Assembly (NCBI GenBank): GCA_017991025.1
Contig: JAGNMT010000313.1
Span: 1 to 5,210, forward strand
Source of the DNA: Verrucomicrobiales bacterium
Lineage (GTDB): Bacteria > Verrucomicrobiota > Verrucomicrobiia > Verrucomicrobiales > DEV007
DNA length: 5,210 nt
Direction: 5' to 3'
Below the pieces are notes generated by a model. The model was given only the letters and a program-made list of their open reading frames with translations, was not told the DNA's origin and made no database searches. Both the position numbers and the translations under genes were made by a program. This document shows positions 1-5,210 of this stretch, in pieces (positions within the stretch are counted from its first letter, which is position 1; every line of letters starts with the position of its first letter).

Positions 1-1
1 A

Positions 2-2221
2 AATCACTTCATCCCCATGAAAGATGGTCAGACCGAGTTGGAGGTCAAGGTTGCCGACAAGGCAGTAAAGATTCCGGTGGTTGTTAAAGAGGCGGCGGTG
101 GATCGTCCTATCTATTTTCATCTGGATGTGATGCCTATCTTCATGAGTGAAGGTTGTAACACTGGTGCCTGTCACGGTTCCGCGCGTGGGCAAAATGGCT
201 TTATGCTATCCCTTTTCGGCTATGATCCTGATGGTGATCATTACCGGTTGACCCGGGAGATGGCTGGTTATCGCGTGAACCTGGCGATTCCCGGGGAATC
301 CGTGCTCGTTGAGAAGTCGATTGAGGCGGTGCCTCATACCGGCGGAAAGCTTTTCGAGAAAGGAAGCCCTGCTTACAAGACATTGGTCGAGTGGATTGGC
401 GACGGGGCAAACAAGCAGCCTTCCGCCGAAGTCCCTAGTGTGACGGGGCTTTATCTTTACCCGCCGAAATTGGTTTTGGAAGGTGCCGGGGCGACTCAGC
501 AACTCACGGTGAGAGCAAAATTTTCCGATGGCCATGATCGGGATGTTACATCACTGGCGGTCTTTATAACCAATAATGAGCCCACGGCTGCCGTAAGCAC
601 GACAGGTCAAGTGACTGCCGGCAAGCGTGGGGAAGCGTTTATCATGGCGCGATATGAAACTCAGACCGTGGGAATCCAGACGATCGTTATCCCGGAGGCG
701 CTGGAATACACCCGCCCCAAGATGAAGGAGAACAACTACATCGATACGCTGGTCCATGATAAGCTGCACAAGCTCCGAATTATTCCGTCCGGTGACTGCA
801 CGGATGATGAGTTTCTCCGCCGTGCATCCATCGATATTGTGGGGCAATTGCCAACTTCTGAGGAGTATGCCGCCTTCGTCGGTGACAAAGATCCGCAGAA
901 GCGAAGCAAGGTCGTCGATAAACTTCTTGAGCGGAAAGAGTTCACTGAAATGTGGGTGATGAAGTGGTCGGAACTCCTGCAAATCCGGTCCAGTGGCAAC
1001 CTCGGTCTCGGTATCTCCTATAAGGCGGCACTTCTCTATAATTCGTGGCTCCGTGATCAGATCGCCGCGAATCGTCCTTTTAACGAGATCGTCATCGATA
1101 TGCTTTCTTCGGAAGGCGGTAGTTTTGCGATTCCCGCCACTAATTTCTATCAGGTGGAGCGCGATACACTAAAGCTTTCTGAAAACGTTGCTCAGGTTTT
1201 TATGGGAATGCGCCTCCAGTGTGCGCAGTGCCATAATCATCCGTTCGACCGGTGGACGATGAATGATTATTATAGCTGGGCCGCGTTTTTTGCTCAGGTC
1301 GGTCGCAAAGAGGGGGTCGACCCGACTGAACAGATCGTTTACAACCGGGGTAGCGGCGACGTGAAGCACATTGTCGGTGGACGGGTCATGGCGCCAAAGT
1401 TCCTTGGCGGCGAGACACCGGATGTTGCAGGCAAAGACCGCCGCGAAGTCGTCGCGAACTGGATGGCGTCCCCGAAGAATGAGTATTTCTCGAGAAACAT
1501 CTCCAACATGGTCTGGGAGCACTTCTTTGGCGTGGGAATCATCAACCCGGTCGATGATGTCAGAATCAGTAACCCTGCTTCGAATCCGGAGTTGCTGGCC
1601 GCTCTTGCCGGCAAATTCCAGGGTGAATACGAGTACAACTTCCGCCAGCTGGTTCGGGATATCTGTAATTCCGCGACGTATCAGCGGACGACCCAGGCCA
1701 CTCCCTCGAACAAAGATGATCTGAATAACTTCGCCAAAGCCCGTATACGTCGCCAGCGAGCTGAAGTAATGTTGGATACAATCACTCAGGTAACCGAGAC
1801 GAAGAACAAATTTCAGGGCCTGCCTCTGGGATCGCGTGCCGTGCAGATTGCTGACGGGGGCACAACCAACTACTTCCTCACCACTTTTGGCCGTGCCACC
1901 CGTGAGACGGTCTGTTCCTGTGAGGTAAAGATGGATCCCAGCCTTTCTCAGGCCCTTCATTTGCTTAACGGACCCACGGTCACTGCGAAGGTTGAGCAGG
2001 GAGGCTTGGTAAAACGCCTCATTGCCGAAGGAAAGACTCCGGAACAGATTATCGAGGAGATTTATGTAAGGAGCTTTACCCGCAAGCCGACGGCGGAGGA
2101 AGTAAAGCAACTCATGGGTCAGGTGGCTTCGGTTGGAGAGGATAAAGCTCAGCGTGAATTGGTTCTGATTGACGTTTTCTGGGCGGTTCTGAATTCCAAG
2201 GAGTTCATGTTTAATCACTGA
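2..2221 (+). CDS. DUF1549/DUF1553 protein with cytochrome c-like and Ig-like segments (5' end missing)
   Basis: The frame is open through the left edge, and the five codons before the first ATG (position 17) continue into sequence like the last strands of an Ig-like (BIG2-type) domain. I therefore treat that ATG as internal and the gene as 5'-truncated. Counting that Met as residue 1: about 28-135 is a planctomycete-type cytochrome c-like segment with a CX4CH motif (C47, C52, H53) followed by GQNGF; about 139-226 is an Ig-like domain; about 239-450 is DUF1549, with FLRRASIDIVGQLPT and a CXXCH motif (C402, C405, H406) followed by NHPFDRW; about 474-730 is DUF1553, with FGRATRETVCSCE (F624 onwards) and QALHLLNGPTV. 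The family is abundant in Planctomycetota and Verrucomicrobiota. Its members are usually exported and often lie beside DUF1501 genes; their biochemical role is not established, and haem binding is inferred from the motifs only. The stop is TGA at 2219-2221, and a terminator follows 54 bases later. Family assignment is firm; function is not. Confidence 0.93.
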   Translation, partial: NHFIPMKDGQTELEVKVADKAVKIPVVVKEAAVDRPIYFHLDVMPIFMSEGCNTGACHGSARGQNGFMLSLFGYDPDGDHYRLTREMAGYRVNLAIPGESVLVEKSIEAVPHTGGKLFEKGSPAYKTLVEWIGDGANKQPSAEVPSVTGLYLYPPKLVLEGAGATQQLTVRAKFSDGHDRDVTSLAVFITNNEPTAAVSTTGQVTAGKRGEAFIMARYETQTVGIQTIVIPEALEYTRPKMKENNYIDTLVHDKLHKLRIIPSGDCTDDEFLRRASIDIVGQLPTSEEYAAFVGDKDPQKRSKVVDKLLERKEFTEMWVMKWSELLQIRSSGNLGLGISYKAALLYNSWLRDQIAANRPFNEIVIDMLSSEGGSFAIPATNFYQVERDTLKLSENVAQVFMGMRLQCAQCHNHPFDRWTMNDYYSWAAFFAQVGRKEGVDPTEQIVYNRGSGDVKHIVGGRVMAPKFLGGETPDVAGKDRREVVANWMASPKNEYFSRNISNMVWEHFFGVGIINPVDDVRISNPASNPELLAALAGKFQGEYEYNFRQLVRDICNSATYQRTTQATPSNKDDLNNFAKARIRRQRAEVMLDTITQVTETKNKFQGLPLGSRAVQIADGGTTNYFLTTFGRATRETVCSCEVKMDPSLSQALHLLNGPTVTAKVEQGGLVKRLIAEGKTPEQIIEEIYVRSFTRKPTAEEVKQLMGQVASVGEDKAQRELVLIDVFWAVLNSKEFMFNH

Positions 2222-2243
2222 TCGCCTCTCTTTAGTGTCTTCA

Positions 2244-2269
2244 GGTTCACTCGTTGAGTCTGTCGAAAG
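2244..2269. repeat. Possible degenerate dispersed intergenic repeat
   Basis: A 26-base stretch between the first gene's stop and its terminator begins GGTTCAC and ends CTGTCGAAAG, with a small inverted repeat in the middle (ACTC, GTT, GAGT). It resembles the GGTTCACCCTGAGC / TGTCGAAGG type of short palindromic repeat that I recall from intergenic regions of several bacterial groups. Only one copy is in this window, so repetition itself is not shown here; the call rests on resemblance. Confidence 0.25.
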
Positions 2270-2275
2270 TTCTTT

Positions 2276-2305
2276 AACGGCCCGGATTTCCGGGCCGTTT
2301 TGTTT
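2276..2305 (+). terminator. Rho-independent terminator after the DUF1549/DUF1553 gene
   Basis: AACGGCCCGG (2276-2285) and CCGGGCCGTT (2290-2299) are exact reverse complements separated by a 4-base loop (ATTT). They form a 10-bp GC-rich stem, followed by TT, G, TTT. The T tract is interrupted by one G, but the stem is strong and the site lies 54 bases after the TGA stop, where a terminator is expected. The stem is symmetric and A-poor on its upstream side, so use on the opposite strand is less likely. It should separate the two genes into different transcripts. Confidence 0.85.
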
Positions 2306-2325
2306 GCAGGCGGGACGAGTTGCCG

Positions 2326-2352
2326 GCACCTGTACCAGTCTGCACCTGTCCC
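2326..2352. repeat. Short tandem-like direct repeat GCACCTGTnCC
   Basis: GCACCTGTACC (2326-2336) and GCACCTGTCCC (2342-2352) match at 10 of 11 bases and start 16 bases apart. They lie between the terminator and the candidate promoter of the next gene. They could be paired binding sites for a regulator, the remains of a mobile or REP-like repeat, or chance. The sequence does not decide between these. Confidence 0.35.
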
Positions 2353-2395
2353 ATAGAGTCATGACCGGGTCCGGGGAGGGGGACTCGAGATTGGC

Positions 2396-2425
2396 TTGCA
2401 ATTTCTTTACAACTTTGGGCTTAAT
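2396..2425 (+). promoter_or_regulatory. Weak sigma-70-like promoter candidate for the large exported-protein gene
   Basis: TTGCAA (2396-2401; 4 of 6 matches to TTGACA) and CTTAAT (2420-2425; 4 of 6 matches to TATAAT) are separated by 18 bases, inside a locally AT-rich patch of an otherwise GC-richer region. Transcription would start near 2432, leaving a leader of about 50 bases before the chosen ATG. Promoter consensus in this bacterial group is poorly defined, so this is a suggestion from position and composition only. Confidence 0.25.
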
Positions 2426-2480
2426 CATTCGTTCCGCCATGCGTTATGTTAGTAAGCCTTCAACGTGGCGCCATGCTCTC

Positions 2481-5210
2481 ATGAACCCCCGAATCGACAT
2501 GAACCCCCTTCGCCATTTTGCTCTTCTGTCCCTCATCGGCCTGATCTCGCCGCCCGTGACGCTGAGGGCCGAAGGGGAAACCGGATTTATAGAGCGCTTT
2601 GCGCTCGCTGTAGACAGGGGCGCCGCTATCAAGGACCTCATTCCGGGCACAGAGGAGTTCTACTTCTTCTCCTCCCTTTACGCTCAGCAGCAGGGTAAAC
2701 TCGCTAACGCGGATGCTCTGCTCGAACCGTGGGTTAAACGGTACGGATTGACTCCGAAAGCGAGAGAGATTCAGCATCGTCAGGCGCTTCTGAAGTATGC
2801 CACGAACCCGGCAGAGACATTGCAATATCTCAAGGGCGAACTCGGGCTCTCCTTTGACCACCAACAGCAGAAGCTCGATGCGAAACCGGATTTCCCGACG
2901 AGTCTCAAGCCGGAAGAGATCACCCGGGGGGTGTTTCAGCGCGAAGCCTTTCAACAATCCGATCTCAGCGGGGTCAGTGATGCCGGGCTGGACTTTCTGG
3001 TGCGGAATCAGGTCGAGATGAGTCCGGCGCACCGCCGGCATCTCCTGAGTCGCCTCAACTACCCGGACTACGAACAGTTACCCGGTCTGATCGCTGCTGA
3101 CCTGCGAACCCCCGAGAGTGGTGGTTTCGGAGAGTTTGAAATTCATCGACGCCTCACTCTGGCGCAACTGGATGAACTGGCCGGGCTGAGGCCCGAGTTG
3201 GTCAATGACCCGCGTTTTGTAGAGGCCCGGCTCCTTCGCCTTCAACCAAGCGCTGATGAGTCCCTTGCGAGGAATCCCGCCGCAGGGCGAGCCTACCTTG
3301 ACCGGCTCTGGGCCTACGTGCAGACCCTGGCGCCCGCATTCGGTGCTCAGAAGGCCTGCGTCCTCTATCAACGTTTAGAGCAGGCCCGGGCGAGGGGTGA
3401 ATACCCAAGAGAGGAATTTGCCGCGTACCTCGAACTCCCGAGGGTGATGCCCTACATGAAGTTGGAGTATCTGCGCGAGCAGCAGACGAGGGGAGTTGTG
3501 GTCGATCTCAATGCGGATTTTACGGGGAGCATGGGGTTCCCGCCGATAGGTAATGATCAGGCGCTTGTGCGGGAATATTTCGAACATTTTTTCATCGAAG
3601 ACGAGAGCTACAGCCGCTTCTCGCCTTTCGTCCTCGAGCCCTTTCTCAAGCAGGTCTTCGCCGAAACAAAATTGCTCAACGGCATCGGAGATCCGGAGAA
3701 GTGGTTCTCCATGCTCAGCCCGGTAGAGGTCCAGCAGTTGAAGGATAGGGTCGAGATTGCCTTTTCCCCGGCAAATCAGGAGCATCTCGCCGCCACTGAT
3801 GACGTCGTCTTGACGGCGACCTTGAAGAACGTCAGGGAACTCATCGTGAAGGTCTATGAGATCAATGCCCTGAATTTTTATCGGGACCGGAACGAGGAGA
3901 TCAACACGGACCTCAATCTCGACGGTCTTGTTGCAAATGAAGAAAAATTTTACCAATACGACGATGCCCCGGTTCGTCGGCGAACGGAAACGTTTTCCTT
4001 CGATTCTCTGAAGGGCAGGCGCGGTATCTGGGTGATCGAGTTGATTGGAAACGGGATCAGTTCGCGAGCGCTCGTTCGAAAGGGAAAGCTTGAACCTCTC
4101 TCGACGACGACGGTCGGCGGGGAACTGCTCACCGTGTTGAATGACGACAATTCGCCGGTGAAATCTCCTGCGGCCTGGTTTGGCGGGAAACGATACGAGG
4201 CGGATGAAAAGGGACTCATTCTTTTGCCCTTTTCGGAGGCGGGAGCAGTCCCGGTCATTCTCACTGATGGTGATTTTGCGAGTCTCGTGAAAATAGGACT
4301 TCCACGGGAGGAATACAATTTCAATGCGGGGGTTCTGCTCGAGCAGGAAACGCTTCTCCCCGGAACCGAAGCGACGGTCGCGATACGTCCGGCGCTCAGT
4401 CTGAATGGCGAACCCATGCGTGTGGCGAATCTAAAAAAGACGCATCTAACCGTGTCGACGAGGGATCTCGATGGAATTGATTCGATCAGTGAGGCAAAAG
4501 AGTTTCCGCTCTTTGATGATCGTGAGTCGACGCATGTGTTTCGTGTCCCGAGCCGACTTCGCACCGTCACGGTTGAATTGACGGGCGAGGTTCCATCGAT
4601 CTCACGTCCCGGTGAAAATACAGAGGTGCGCTTTTCCCGCTCCTTTGAAGTGAACGGAGTCGACGCGCAGGACGTCGTTGCGGACTCCTATTTGAGCCGT
4701 CTCGGAGACGAATATGTCATACAAGTGTTGGGGAAGACCGGGGAGCCGGTGACGGAGCGCCCGGTTCAGTTCAGTTTCCTGCATCGCGATTTCGTCAATC
4801 CTGTTCGGGTGACTTTGAAGACCGATGCCCGGGGGCGCATTGGTCTCGGATCAATGCCCGGTATCTCCGCGATCACCTGCCGCCCCGATCAATTTCCGGA
4901 GCGGCACTGGGAGCTCTCTCATGATCGTGTTTCCTATGACGGAACGATCCATGCGAGAGTGGGGGAACCTGTCGAGATACCTCTATCCACCTCAGGCAAC
5001 CCTTTCGGGAGGACTGATTTTGCGGTGTTTGAAACACGCGCCGGCACGATTGTGGAAGATGTTTTCCAGCTTGCGAAGTTCGAGCAGGGGCTCTTGAAAC
5101 TCACCGGATTGAAGGCCGGCGATTATCAAGTCGTCCTGAAGCCAGAGGGTCGAGTTCTCAATCTGAAAGTCACCGCCGCCAGCGCAGAGCATTTTGGCTA
5201 CGCGCTCTCG
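2481..5210 (+). CDS. Very large exported protein with macroglobulin-like/Ig-like modules, N-terminal part (3' end missing)
   Basis: This frame has no stop for 910 codons and runs off the right edge. Residues 1-30 form a signal peptide: a basic start around PLRH, a hydrophobic core FALLSLIGLISPPVTL and likely cleavage after LRA (A30), so export is expected. Residues about 31-400 look mainly helical and repeat-like, as in TPR-type scaffolds (for example QGKLANADALLEPWVKRYG). From about 424 the sequence turns beta-rich: VEIAFSPAN, LKNVRELIVKVYEIN (to residue 462), LDGLVANEE (480-488), GNGISSRALVRKG (523-535), then a module with ADEKGLILLPFS (574-585) and another with TDARGRIGLGSMPG (781 onwards). 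The last two resemble the turn-and-strand pattern of macroglobulin or carboxypeptidase-regulatory-like domains. Only two cysteines occur (C293, C800). I do not recognise a catalytic motif or a named family, so macroglobulin-like is an inference. The start is uncertain: ATG 2499 is a good alternative for the signal peptide; in-frame ATG 2439, TTG 2391 (GGAGG at 2375-2379) and ATG 2361 are also open. No clear Shine-Dalgarno site precedes 2481 or 2499. The coding call is firm; the function is unknown. Confidence 0.88.
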   Translation, partial: MNPRIDMNPLRHFALLSLIGLISPPVTLRAEGETGFIERFALAVDRGAAIKDLIPGTEEFYFFSSLYAQQQGKLANADALLEPWVKRYGLTPKAREIQHRQALLKYATNPAETLQYLKGELGLSFDHQQQKLDAKPDFPTSLKPEEITRGVFQREAFQQSDLSGVSDAGLDFLVRNQVEMSPAHRRHLLSRLNYPDYEQLPGLIAADLRTPESGGFGEFEIHRRLTLAQLDELAGLRPELVNDPRFVEARLLRLQPSADESLARNPAAGRAYLDRLWAYVQTLAPAFGAQKACVLYQRLEQARARGEYPREEFAAYLELPRVMPYMKLEYLREQQTRGVVVDLNADFTGSMGFPPIGNDQALVREYFEHFFIEDESYSRFSPFVLEPFLKQVFAETKLLNGIGDPEKWFSMLSPVEVQQLKDRVEIAFSPANQEHLAATDDVVLTATLKNVRELIVKVYEINALNFYRDRNEEINTDLNLDGLVANEEKFYQYDDAPVRRRTETFSFDSLKGRRGIWVIELIGNGISSRALVRKGKLEPLSTTTVGGELLTVLNDDNSPVKSPAAWFGGKRYEADEKGLILLPFSEAGAVPVILTDGDFASLVKIGLPREEYNFNAGVLLEQETLLPGTEATVAIRPALSLNGEPMRVANLKKTHLTVSTRDLDGIDSISEAKEFPLFDDRESTHVFRVPSRLRTVTVELTGEVPSISRPGENTEVRFSRSFEVNGVDAQDVVADSYLSRLGDEYVIQVLGKTGEPVTERPVQFSFLHRDFVNPVRVTLKTDARGRIGLGSMPGISAITCRPDQFPERHWELSHDRVSYDGTIHARVGEPVEIPLSTSGNPFGRTDFAVFETRAGTIVEDVFQLAKFEQGLLKLTGLKAGDYQVVLKPEGRVLNLKVTAASAEHFGYALS

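Noticed and set aside
17..19. ATG at 17 as the true start of the first gene
   Set aside because: The frame is open upstream to the window edge, the following residues look like the end of an Ig-like domain, and no signal peptide follows this Met although the family is usually exported.
1169..2440. Long open frame of 423 codons on the - strand
   Set aside because: It lies opposite the well-supported DUF1553 part of the first gene and runs through the terminator. Its translation has no recognisable domain and reads as a frame shadow.
2222..2480. Small RNA or riboswitch in the intergenic region
   Set aside because: Apart from the terminator hairpin I saw no conserved aptamer-like structure or second strong hairpin.
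2465..2698. Short + strand open frame overlapping the start of the large gene in another frame
   Set aside because: It overlaps the signal-peptide-bearing frame, and its Arg/His/Pro-rich translation looks non-coding.
2460..3041. - strand open frame of 193 codons across the start of the large gene
   Set aside because: It is antisense to the signal peptide and helical region of the + strand gene, which has clear protein-like sequence; I saw no independent support for it.
3375..4570. Two - strand open frames (3375-3956 and 3950-4570), each about 200 codons
   Set aside because: Both are antisense to the continuous + strand frame of the large exported protein. The second has a Ser/Arg-rich low-information translation typical of shadows, and neither has a ribosome-binding site I could see.

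Overview
The window suggests a bacterium of the Planctomycetota-Verrucomicrobiota group. The evidence is the first gene, which has the layout typical of that group: a planctomycete-type cytochrome c-like segment, a bacterial Ig-like segment, then DUF1549 and DUF1553. Verrucomicrobiota fits slightly better by overall style, but I cannot separate the two phyla from this sequence alone.

Layout: both genes lie on the + strand and both are cut by the window edges. Bases 2-2221 hold the 3' part of the DUF1549/DUF1553 gene; its reading frame is open through the left edge. Bases 2222-2480 are intergenic. They hold a repeat-like 26-mer (2244-2269), a perfect 10-bp-stem intrinsic terminator (2276-2305), a short direct repeat (2326-2352) and a weak candidate promoter (2396-2425). 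From 2481 to the right edge (5210) one frame stays open for 910 codons with no stop. I read it as the N-terminal part of a very large exported protein. It has a signal peptide, a helical, repeat-like first part of about 400 residues, and then a series of beta-rich, macroglobulin-like or Ig-like modules. This is the largest coding feature of the window, and it is easily missed because its stop lies beyond the edge.

How the genes relate: the terminator and the 259-bp gap argue that they are separate transcription units. Both products are probably exported. The first is a probable envelope-located, possibly haem-binding protein of unproven function. The second is an uncharacterised large envelope or secreted protein. 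Nothing in the window shows that they work together. I saw no tRNA or rRNA gene, CRISPR array, transposase or phage gene.
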